Source: Tubulanus polymorphus
Taxonomy: Eukaryota; Nemertea; Palaeonemertea; Tubulaniformes; Tubulanidae
DNA: 64,000 bases
Assembly (NCBI RefSeq): GCF_964204645.1
Contig: NW_027437435.1
Coordinates: 116,836 to 180,835 of the forward strand
Reading direction: 5' to 3'
Numbering within the stretch: the first letter of the stretch is position 1; each line of letters begins with the position of its first letter. Positions 34,944 through 46,600 of the stretch are shown here, in pieces. The translations under genes were made by a program, and so were the position numbers. Under the pieces are notes generated by a model. That model saw only the letters and a program-made list of their open reading frames with translations. It did not search any database and was not told the origin of the DNA.

Positions 34944-35058
34944 TTATTAGGAAAAAAAATTACTTGTGGTGATGAGTAGGAAAAAAAAATTACTTGTGGT
35001 GATGAGTGGTGTCTCGTCCTCTCGTCCTCTGGTATGAAAGCCACATATTCTAATTACT
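34939..35058. repeat. right terminal inverted repeat (120 bp) with internal 30-bp duplication
   Basis: The reverse complement matches the left repeat from AGTAATTAG to ATGGG. It contains an extra tandem copy of a roughly 30-bp segment (A-run, TTACTTGTGGTGATGAGT, GG) at 34952-35010, so the TAATTTTTTTT element and its flank occur twice before the terminal gene. Confidence 0.92.
34941..34963 (-). promoter_or_regulatory. TAATTTTTTTT...TAATAAATG promoter-start motif, right terminal gene
   Basis: Same sequence as the POLB promoter because it lies in the inverted repeat; a second TAATTTTTTTT copy sits about 30 bp upstream. Confidence 0.6.
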
Positions 35059-35064
35059 GTCGTT
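35059..35064. repeat. right target-site duplication GTCGTT
   Basis: Exact copy of 18605-18610. The following TTACCGATAGGGAG continues the interrupted satellite unit. Confidence 0.95.
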
Positions 35065-38000
35065 TTACCGATAGGGAGAATATTCGACACGAAAACGTCT
35101 TTTCTCGCGCTGAGCGACGTTTTCGCGTCGAAAAGTGCTTTTCCTGACGATTTGAGCGCTTTTACGCATCGGCATTGTCGTTTTTCCGATAGGGGGAATA
35201 TTCGAAAAGAAAACGTCTTTTCTCGCGCTGAGCGACGTTTTCGCGTCGAAAAGTGCTTTTCCTGACGATTTGAGCGCTTTTACGCATCGACATTGTCGTT
35301 TTACCGATAGGGAGAATATTCGACACGAAAACGTCTTTTCTCGCGCTGAGCGACGTTTTCGCGTCGAAAAGTGCTTTTCCTGACGATTTGAGCGCTTTTA
35401 CGCATCGGCATTGTCGTTTTTCCGATAGGGGGAATATTCGAAAAGATAACGTCTTTTCTCGCGCTGAGCGACGTTTTCGCGTCGAAAAGTGCTTTTCCTG
35501 ACGATTTGAGCGCTTTTACGCATCGACATTGTCGTTTTTCCGATAGGGGGAATATTTGATAAGAAAACGTCTTTTCTCGCGCTAAACTACGTTTTCGCGT
35601 CGAAAAGTGCTTTTCCTGACGATTTGAGCGCTTTTACGCATCGACATTGTCGTTTTTCCGATAGGGGGAATATTCGAAAAGAAAACGTCTTTTCTCGCGC
35701 TGAGCGACGTTTTCGCGTCGAAAAGTGCTTTTCTTGACGATTTGAGCGCTTTTACGCATCGACATTGTCGTTTTTCCGATAGGGGGAATATTCGATACGA
35801 AAACGTCTTTTCTCGCGCCGAACAACGTTTTCGCGTCGAAAAGTGCTTTTCCAGACGATTTGAGCGCTTTTACGCATCGGCATTGTCGTTTTTCCGATAG
35901 GGGGAATATTCGATACGAAAACGTCTTTTCTCGCGCCGAACGACGTTTTCGCGTCGAAAAGTGCTTTTCCTGACGATTTGAGCGCTTTTACGCATCGGCA
36001 TTGTCGTTTTTCCGATAGGGGGAATATTCGATACGAAAACGTCTTTTCTCGCGCCGAACGACGTTTTCGCGTCGAAAAGTGCTTTTCCTGACGATTTGAG
36101 CGCTTTTACGCATCGGCATTGTCGTTTTTCCGATAGGGGGAATAATTCGATACGAAAACGTCTTTTCTCGCGCCGAACGACGTTTTTGCGTCGAAAAGTG
36201 CTTTTCCTGACGATTTGAGCGCTTTTACGCATCGACATTGTCGTTTTACCGATAGGGAGAATATTCGACACGAAAACGTCTTTTCTCGCGCTGAGCGACG
36301 TTTTCGCGTCGAAAAGTGCTTTTCTTGACGATTTGAGCGCTTTTACGCATCGGCATTGTTGTTTTTCCGATAGGGGGAATATTCGATACGAAAAGGTCTT
36401 TTCTCGCGCTGAACTACGTTTTCGCGTCGAAAAGTGCTTTTCCTGACGATTTGAGCGCTTTTACGCATCGACATTGTCGTTTTTCCGATAGGGGGAATAT
36501 TCGAAAAGAAAACGTCTTTTCTCGCGCCGAGCGACGTTTTCGGGTCGAAAAGTGCTTTTCCTGACGATTTGAGCGCTTTTACGCATCGACATTGTCGTTT
36601 TTCCGATAGGGGGAATATTCGATCCGAAAACGTCTTTTCTCGCGCTGAGCGACGTTTTCGCGTCGAAAAGTGCTTTTCTTGACGATTTGAGCGCTTTTAC
36701 GCATCGACATTGTCGTTTTTCCGATAGGGGGAATATTCGATAAGAAAACGTCTTTTCTCGCGCTGAACTACGTTTTCGCGTCGAAAAGTGCTTTTCCTGA
36801 CGATTTGAGCGCTTTTACGCATCGACATTGTCGTTTTTCCGATAGGGAGAATATTCAATACGAAAACGTCTTTTCTCGCGCCGAACGACGTTTTCGCGTC
36901 GAAAAGTGATTTTCCTGACGATTTGAGCGCTTTTACGCATCGACATTGTCGTTTTACCGATAGGGAGAATATTCGACACGAAAACGTCTTTTCTCGCTCT
37001 GAACGACGTTTTCGCGTCGAAAAGTGCTTTTCCAGACGATGTGAGCGCTTTTACGCATCGGCATTGTCGTTTTTCCGATAGGGGGAATATTCGATAAGAA
37101 AACGTCTTTTCTCGCGCTGAACTACGTTTTCGCGTCGAAAAGTGCTTTTCCTGACGATTTGAGCGCTTTTACGCATCGACATTGTCGTTTTTCCGATAGG
37201 GGGAATATTCGATACGAAAACGTCTTTTCTCGCGCTGAGCGACGTTTTCGCGTCGAAAAGTGCTTTTCTTGACGATTTGAGCGCTTTTACGCATCGACAT
37301 TGTCGTTTTTCCGATAGGGGGAATATTCGATAAGAAAACGTCTTTTCTCGCGCTGAACTACGTTTTCGCGTCGAAAAGTGCTTTTCCTGACGATTTGAGC
37401 GCTTTTACGCATCGACATTGTCGTTTTACCGATAGGGAGAATATTCGACACGAAAACGTCTTTTCTCGCGCTGAACGACGTTTTCGCGTCGAAAAGTGCT
37501 TTTCTTGACGATTTGAGCGCTTTTACGCATCGGCATTGTCGTTTTTCCGATCGGGGGAATATTCGATAAGAAAACGTCTTTTCTCGCACCGAACGACGTT
37601 TTCGCGTCGAAAAGTGCTTTTCCTGACGATTTGAGCGCTTTTACGCATCGACATTGTCGTTTTACCGATAGGGAGAATATTCGACACGAAAACGACTTTT
37701 CTCGCGCTGAACGACGTTTTCGGGTCGAAAAGTGCTTTTCCTGACGATTTGAGCGCTTTTACGCATCGACATTGTCGTTTTACCGATAGGGAGAATATTC
37801 GACACGAAAACGTCTTTTCTCGCGCTGAACGACGTTTTCGCGTCGAAAAGTGCTTTTCCTGACGATTTGAGCGCTTTTTCGCATCGACATTGTCGTTTTA
37901 CCGATAGTGAGAATATTCAATACGAAAACGACTTTTCTCGCGCTGAACGACGTTTTCGGGTCGAAAAGTGCTTTTCCTGACGATTTGAGCGCTTTTACGC

Positions 38001-40699
38001 ATCGACATTGTCGTTTTTCCGATAGGGGGAATATTCGATACGAAAACGTCTTTTCTCGCGCTGAGCGACGTTTTCGCGTCGAAAAGTGCTTTTCTTGACG
38101 ATTTGAGCGCTTTTACGCATCGACATTGTCGTTTTTCCGATAGGGGGAATATTCGAAAAGAAAACGTCTTTTCTCGCGCTCAGCGACGTTTTCGCGTCGA
38201 AAAGTGCTTTTCCTGACGATTTGAGCGCTTTTACGCATCGATATTGTCGTTTTTCCGATAGGGGGAATATTCGATAAGAAAACGTCTTTTCTCGCGCTGA
38301 ACTACGTTTTCGCGTCGAAAAGTGCTTTTCCTGACGATTTGAGCGCTTTTACGCATCGACATTGTCGTTTTTCCGATAGGGAGAATATTCAATACGAAAA
38401 CGTCTTTTCTTGCGCCGAACGACGTTTTCGCGTCGAAAAGTGCTTTTCCTGACGATTTGAGCGCTTTTACGCATCGACATTGTCGTTTTACCGAAAGGGA
38501 GAATATTCGACACGAAAACGTCTTTTCTCGCTCTGAACGACGTTTTCGCGTCGAAAAGTGCTTTTCCTGACGATTTGAGCGCTTTTACGCATCGACATTG
38601 TCGTTTTACCGATAGTGAGAATATTCGATACGAAAACGTCTTTTCTCGCGCTGAACGACGTTTTCGCGTCGAAAAGTGCTTTTCCTGACGATTTGAGCGC
38701 TTTTACGCATCGACATTGTCGTTTTACCGATAGGGAGAATATTCGACACGAAAACGTCTTTTCTCGCGCTGAACGACGTTTTCGCGTCGAAAAGTGCTTT
38801 TCCTGACGATTTGAGCGCTTTTACGCATCGACATTGTCGTTTTACCGATAGTGAGAATATTCAATACGAAAACGACTTTTCTCGCGCTGAACGACGTTTT
38901 CGGGTCGAAAAGTGCTTTTCCTGACGATTTGAGCGCTTTTACGCATCGACATTGTCGTTTTTCCGATAGGGGGAATATTCGATACGAAAACGTCTTTTCT
39001 CGCGCTGAACGACGTTTTCGCGTCGAAAAGTGCTTTTCCTGACGATTTGACCGCTTTTACGCACCGACATTGTCGTTTTACCGATAGTGAGAATATTCAA
39101 TACGAAAAACGACTTTTCTCGCGCTGAACGACGTTTTCGGGTCGAAAAGTGCTTTTCCTGACGATTTGAGCGCTATTACGCATCGACATTGTCGTTTTAC
39201 CGATAGTGAGAATATTCAATACGAAAACGACTTTTCTCGCGCTGAACGACGTTTTCGGGTCGAAAAGTGCTTTTCCTGACGATTTGAGCGCTTTTACGCA
39301 TCGGCATTGTCGTTTTTCCGATAGGGGGAATATTCGAAAAGAAAAACGTCTTTTCTCGCGCTGAGCGACGTTTTCGCGTCGAAAAGTGCTTTTCTTGACG
39401 ATTTGAGCGCTTTTACGCATCGACATTGTCGTTTTACCGATAGGGAGAATATTCGCCACGAAAACGTCTTTTCTCGCGCTAAACGACGTTTTCGCGTCGA
39501 AAAGTGCTTTTCCTGACGATTTGAGCGCTTTTACGCATCGACATTGTCGTTTTACCGATAGGGAGAATATTCGATACGAAAACGTCTTTTCTCGCGCTGA
39601 ACGACGTTTTCGCGTCGAAAAGTGCTTTTCCTGACGATTTGAGCGCTTTTACGCATCGACATTGTCGTTTTTCCGATAGGGGGAATATTCGAAAAGAAAA
39701 CGTCTTTTCTCGCGCTGAGCGACGTTTTCGCGTCGAAAAGTGCTTTTCCTGACGATTTGAGCGCTTTTACGCATCGGCATTGTCGTTTTTCCGATAGGGG
39801 GAATATTCGAAAAGAAAACGTCTTTTCTCGCGCTGAGCGACGTTTTCGCGTCGAAAAGTGCTTTTCCTGACGATTTGAGCGCTTTTACGCATCGGCATTG
39901 TCGTTTTTCCGATAGGGGGAATATTCGAAAAGAAAACGTCTTTTCTCGCGCTGAGCGACGTTTTCGCGTCGAAAAGTGCTTTTCCTGACGATTTGAGCGC
40001 TTTTACGCATCGGCATTGTCGTTTTTCCGATAGGGGGAATATTCGAAAAGAAAACGTCTTTTCTCGCGCAGAGCGACGTTTTCGCGTCGAAAAGTGCTTT
40101 TCCTGACGATTTGAGCGCTTTTACGCATCGGCATTGTCGTTTTTCCGATAGGGGGAATATTCGAAAAGAAAACGTCTTTTCTCGCGCAGAGCGACGTTTT
40201 CGCGTCGAAAAGTGCTTTTCCTGACGATTTGAGCGCTTTTACGCATCGGCATTGTCGTTTTTCCGATAGGGGGAATATTCGATACGAAAACGTCTTTTCT
40301 CGCGCCGAACGACGTTTTCGCGTCGAAAAGTGCTTTTCCTGACGATTTGAGCGCTTTTACGCATCGACATTGTCGTTTTTCCGATAGGGGGAATATTCGA
40401 TACGAAAACGTCTTTTCTCGCGCCGAACGACGTTTTCGCGTCGAAAAGTGCTTTTCCTGACGATTTGAGCGCTTTTACGCATCGGCATTGTCGTTTTTCC
40501 GATAGGGGGAATATTCGATACGAAAACGTCTTTTCTCGCGCTGAACGACGTTTTCGCGTCGAAAAGTGCTTTTCCTGACGATTTGAGCGCTTTTACGCAT
40601 CGGCATTGTCGTTTTTCCGATAGGGGGAATATTCGATACGAAAACGTCTTTTCTCGCGCTGAACGACGTTTTCGCGTCGAAAAGTGCTTTTCCTGACGA

Positions 40700-43600
40700 T
40701 TTGAGCGATTTTACGCATCGACATTGTCGTTTTTCCGATAGGGGGAATCTTCGAAAAGAAAACGTCTTTTCTCGCGCTGAGCGACGTTTTCGCGTCGAAA
40801 AGTGCTTTTCCTGACGATTTGAGCGCTTTTACGCATCGGCATTGTCGTTTTTCCGATAGGGGGAATATTCGAAAAGAAAACGTCTTTTCTCGCGCTGAGC
40901 GACGTTTTCGCGTCGAAAAGTACTTTTCCTGACGATTTGAGCGCTTTTACGCATCGGCATTGTCGTTTTTCCGATAGGGGGAATATTCGAAAAGAAAACG
41001 TCTTTTCTCGCGCAGAGCGACGTTTTCGCGTCGAAAGAAGCTTTTCCTGACGATTTGAGCGCTTTTACGCATCGGCATTGTCGTTTTTCCGATAGGGGGA
41101 ATATTCGAAAAGAAAACGTCTTTTCTCGCGCAGAGCGACGTTTTCGCGTCGAAAAGTGCTTTTCCTGACGATTTGAGCGCTTTTACGCATCGACATTGTC
41201 GTTTTACCGATAGTGAGAATATTCGATACGAAAACGTCTTTTCTCGCGCTGAACGACGTTTTCGCGTCGAAAAGTGCTTTTCCTGACGATTTGAGCGCTT
41301 TTACGCATCGACATTGTCGTTTTTCCGATAGGGGGAATATTCGATAAGAAAACGTCTTTTCTCGCGCTGAACTACGTTTTCGCGTCGAAAAGTGCTTTTC
41401 CTGACGATTTGAGCGCTTTTACGCATCGACATTGTCGTTTTTCCGATAGGGAGAATATTCGACACGAAAACGTCTTTTCTCGCGCCGAACGACGTTTTCG
41501 CGTCGAAAAGTGCTTTTCCTGACGATTTGAGCGCTTTTACGCATCGACATTGTCGTTTTACCGATAGGGAGAATATTCGACACGAAAACGTCTTTTCTCG
41601 CGCTGAACGACGTTTTCGCGTCGAAAAGTGCTTTTCCTGACGATTTGAGCGCTTTTACGCATCGGCATTGTCGTTTTTCCGATAGGGGGAATATTCGATA
41701 CGAAAACGTCTTTTCTCGCGCCGAACGACGTTTTCGCGTCGAAAAGTGCTTTTCCTGACGATTTGAGCGCTTTTACGCATCGACATTGTCGTTTTACCGA
41801 TAGGGAGAATATTCGACACGAAAACGTCTTTTCTCGCGCTGAGCGACGTTTTCGCGTCAAAAAGTGCTTTTCCTGACGATTTGAGCGCTTTTACGCATCG
41901 GCATTGTCGTTTTTCCGATAGGGGGAATATCCGAAAAGAAAACGTCTTTTCTCGCGCTGAGCGACGTTTTCGCGTCGAAAAGTGCTTTTCCTGACGATTT
42001 GAGCGCTTTTACGCATCGACATTGTCGTTTTACCGATAGTGAGAATATTCGATACGAAAACGTCTTTTCTCGCGCTGAACGACGTTTTCGCGTCGAAAAG
42101 TGCTTTTCCTGACGATTTGAGCGCTTTTACGCATCGACATTGTCGTTTTTCCGATAGGGGGAATATTCGATAAGAAAACGTCTTTTCTCGCGCTGAACTA
42201 CGTTTTCGCGTCGAAAAGTGCTTTTCCTGACGATTTGAGCGCGTTTACGCATCGACATTGTCGTTTTACCGATAGGGAGAATATTCGACACGAAAACGTC
42301 TTTTCTCGCGCTAAACGACGTTTTCGCGTCGAAAAGTGCTTTTCCTGACGATTTGAGCGCTTTTACGCATCGACATTGTCGTTTTACCGATAGGGAGAAT
42401 ATTCGACACGAAAACGTCTTTTCTCGCGCTGAGCGACGTTTTCGCGTCGAAAAGTGCTTTTCCTGACGATTTGAGCGCTTTTACGCATCGGCATTGTCGT
42501 TTTTCCGATAGGGGGAATATTCGAAAAGAAAACGTCTTTTCTCGCGCAGAGCGACGTTTTCGCGTCGAAAAGTGCTTTTCCTGACGATTTGAGCGCTTTT
42601 ACGCATCGGCATTGTCGTTTTTCCGATAGGGGGAATATTCGAAAAGAAAACGTCTTTTCTCGCGCTGAGCGACGTTTTCGCGTCGAAAAGTGCTTTTCCT
42701 GACGATTTGAGCGCTTTTACGCATCGGCATTGTCGTTTTTCCGATAGGAAGAATATTCAATACGAAAACGTCTTTTCTGGCGCCGAACGACGTTTTCGCG
42801 TCGAAAAGTGCTTTTCCTGACGATTTGAGCGCTTTTACGCATCGACATTGTCGTTTTACCGATAGGGAGAATATTCGACACGAAAACGTCTTTTCTCGCT
42901 TTGAACGACGTTTTCGCGTCGAAAAGTGCTTTTCCTGACGATTTGAGCGCTTTTACGCATCGGCATTGTCGTTTTTCCGATAGGGGGAATATTCGATACG
43001 AAAACGTCTTTTCTCGCGCCGAACGACGTTTTCGCGTCGAAAAGTGCTTTTCCTGACGATTTGAGCGCTTTTACGCATCGACATTGTCGTTTTTCCGATA
43101 GGGGGAATATTCGATACGAAAACGTCTTTTCTCGCGCCGAACGACGTTTTCGCGTCGAAAAGTGCTTTTCCTGACGATTTGAGCGCTTTTACGCATCGGC
43201 ATTGTCGTTTTACCGATAGGGAGAATATTCGACACGAAAACGTCTTTTCTCGCTCTGAACGACGTTTTCGCGTCGAAAAGTGCTTTTCCTGACGATTTGA
43301 GCGCTTTTACGCATCGGCATTGTCGTTTTTCCGATAGGGGGAATATTCGATACGAAAACGTCTTTTCTCGCGCTGAACGACGTTTTCGCGTCGAAAAGTG
43401 CTTTTCCTGACGATTTGAGCGCTTTTACGCATCGACATTGTCGTTTTTCCGATAGGGGGAATATTCGAAAAGAAAACGTCTTTTCTCGCGCTGAGCGACG
43501 TTTTCGCGTCGAAAATTGCTTTTCCTGACGATTTGAGCCCTTTTACGCATCGGCATTGTCGTTTTTCCGATAGGGGGAATATTCGAAAAGAAAACGTTTT

Positions 43601-46600
43601 TTCTCGCGCTGAGCGACGTTTTCGCGTCGAAAAGTGCTTTTCCTGACGATTTGAGCGCTTTTACGCATCGGCATTGTCGTTTTTCCGATAGGGGGAATAT
43701 TCGAAAAGAAAACGTCTTTTCTCGCGCAGAGCGACGTTTTCGCGTCGAAAAGTGCTTTTCCTGACGATTTGAGCGCTTTTACGCATCGGCATTGTCGTTT
43801 TTCCGATAGGGGGAATATTCGAAAAGAAAACGTCTTTTCTCGCGCAGAGCGACGTTTTCGCGTCGAAAAGTGCTTTTCCTGACGATTTGAGCGCTTTTAC
43901 GCATCGACATTGTCGTTTTACCGATAGGGAGAATATTCGACACGAAAACGTCTTTTCTCGCTCTCAACGACGTTTTCGCGTCGAAAAGTGCTTTTCCTGA
44001 CGATTTGAGCGCTTTTACGCATCGGCATTGTCGTTTTTCCGATAGGGGGAATATTCGAAAAGAAAACGTCTTTTCTCGCGCAGAGCGACGTTTTCGCGTC
44101 GAAAAGTGCTTTTCCTGACGATTTGAGCGCTTTTACGCATCGGCATTGTCGTTTTTCCGATAGGGGGAATATTCGAAAAGAAAACGTCTTTTCTCGCGCT
44201 GAGCGACGTTTTCGCGTCGAAAAGTGCTTTTCCTGACGATTTGAGCGCTTTTACGCATCGGCATTGTCGTTTTTCCGATAGGGAGAATATTCAATACGAA
44301 AACGTCTTTTCTGGCGCCGAACGACGTTTTCGCGTCGAAAAGTGCTTTTCCTGACGATTTGAGCGCTTTTACGCATCGACATTGTCGTTTTACCGATAGG
44401 GAGAATATTCGACACGAAAACGTCTTTTCTCGCTCTGAACGACGTTTTCGCGTCGAAAAGTGCTTTTCCTGACGATTTGAGCGCTTTTACGCATCGGCAT
44501 TGTCGTTTTTCCGATAGGGGGAATATTCGATACGAAAACGTCTTTTCTCGCGCTGAACGACGTTTTCGCGTCGAAAAGTGCTTTTCCTGACGATTTGAGC
44601 GCTTTTACGCATCGGCATTGTCGTTTTTCCGATAGGGGGAATATTCGATACGAAAACGTCTTTTCTCGCGCTGAACGACGTTTTCGCGTCGAAAAGTGCT
44701 TTTCCTGACGATTTGAGCGATTTTACGCATCGACATTGTCGTTTTTCCGATAGGGGGAATCTTCGAAAAGAAAACGTCTTTTCTCGCGCTGAGCGACGTT
44801 TTCGCGTCGAAAAGTGCTTTTCCTGACGATTTGAGCGCTTTTACGCATCGGCATTGTCGTTTTTCCGATAGGGGGAATATTCGAAAAGAAAACGTCTTTT
44901 CTCGCGCTGAGCGACGTTTTCGCGTCGAAAAGTACTTTTCCTGACGATTTGAGCGCTTTTACGCATCGGCATTGTCGTTTTTCCGATAGGGGGAATATTC
45001 GAAAAGAAAACGTCTTTTCTCGCGCAGAGCGACGTTTTCGCGTCGAAAAGTGCTTTTCCTGACGATTTGAGCGCTTTTACGCATCGACATTGTCGTTTTA
45101 CCGATAGTGAGAATATTCGATACGAAAACGTCTTTTCTCGCGCTGAACGACGTTTTCGCGTCGAAAAGTGCTTTTCCTGACGATTTGAGCGCTTTTACGC
45201 ATCGACATTGTCGTTTTTCCGATAGGGGGAATATTCGATAAGAAAACGTCTTTTCTCGCGCTGAACTACGTTTTCGCGTCGAAAAGTGCTTTTCCTGACG
45301 ATTTGAGCGCTTTTACGCATCGACATTGTCGTTTTTCCGATAGGGAGAATATTCGACACGAAAACGTCTTTTCTCGCGCCGAACGACGTTTTCGCGTCGA
45401 AAAGTGCTTTTCCTGACGATTTGAGCGCTTTTACGCATCGACATTGTCGTTTTACCGATAGGGAGAATATTCGACACGAAAACGTCTTTTCTCGCGCTGA
45501 ACGACGTTTTCGCGTCGAAAAGTGCTTTTCCTGACGATTTGAGCGCTTTTACGCATCGGCATTGTCGTTTTTCCGATAGGGGGAATATTCGATACGAAAA
45601 CGTCTTTTCTCGCGCCGAACGACGTTTTCGCGTCGAAAAGTGCTTTTCCTGACGATTTGAGCGCTTTTACGCATCGACATTGTCGTTTTACCGATAGGGA
45701 GAATATTCGACACGAAAACGTCTTTTCTCGCGCTGAGCGACGTTTTCGCGTCAAAAAGTGCTTTTCCTGACGATTTGAGCGCTTTTACGCATCGGCATTG
45801 TCGTTTTTCCGATAGGGGGAATATCCGAAAAGAAAACGTCTTTTCTCGCGCTGAGCGACGTTTTCGCGTCGAAAAGTGCTTTTCCTGACGATTTGAGCGC
45901 TTTTACGCATCGACATTGTCGTTTTACCGATAGTGAGAATATTCGATACGAAAACGTCTTTTCTCGCGCTGAACGACGTTTTCGCGTCGAAAAGTGCTTT
46001 TCCTGACGATTTGAGCGCTTTTACGCATCGACATTGTCGTTTTTCCGATAGGGGGAATATTCGATAAGAAAACGTCTTTTCTCGCGCTGAACTACGTTTT
46101 CGCGTCGAAAAGTGCTTTTCCTGACGATTTGAGCGCTTTTACGCATCGACATTGTCGTTTTACCGATAGGGAGAATATTCGACACGAAAACGTCTTTTCT
46201 CGCGCTAAACGACGTTTTCGCGTCGAAAAGTGCTTTTCCTGACGATTTGAGCGCTTTTACGCATCGACATTGTCGTTTTACCGATAGGGAGAATATTCGA
46301 CACGAAAACGTCTTTTCTCGCGCTGAGCGACGTTTTCGCGTCGAAAAGTGCTTTTCCTGACGATTTGAGCGCTTTTACGCATCGGCATTGTCGTTTTTCC
46401 GATAGGGGGAATATTCGAAAAGAAAACGTCTTTTCTCGCGCAGAGCGACGTTTTCGCGTCGAAAAGTGCTTTTCCTGACGATTTGAGCGCTTTTACGCAT
46501 CGGCATTGTCGTTTTTCCGATAGGGGGAATATTCGAAAAGAAAACGTCTTTTCTCGCGCTGAGCGACGTTTTCGCGTCGAAAAGTGCTTTTCCTGACGAT

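Larger units (their letters stand above)
18611..35058 (+). mobile_element. complete Polinton/Maverick element, 16,448 bp
   Basis: The element is bounded by inverted terminal repeats starting AGTAATTAG and by a 6-bp target-site duplication. It encodes the Polinton hallmark set: family B DNA polymerase with the protein-primed-type motifs, retroviral-like integrase with chromodomain, FtsK/HerA-type packaging ATPase, double-jelly-roll-type major capsid protein and a penton-like minor capsid candidate, plus small conserved membrane proteins. Unusual features are an intein in the polymerase, a VLTF3-like transcription factor, poxvirus-late-like TAAATG promoters and no detectable cysteine protease. 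Composition is strongly AT-rich and the boundary with the CpG-rich satellite is abrupt. Polymerase and one structural gene are interrupted, so this copy is probably defective. Confidence 0.96.

Noticed and set aside
18611-35058. Virophage (Mavirus-like) instead of Polinton
   Set aside because: Gene order, polymerase features, chromodomain integrase and the MCP type fit Polintons best; helper-dependent transcription is kept only as a hypothesis.
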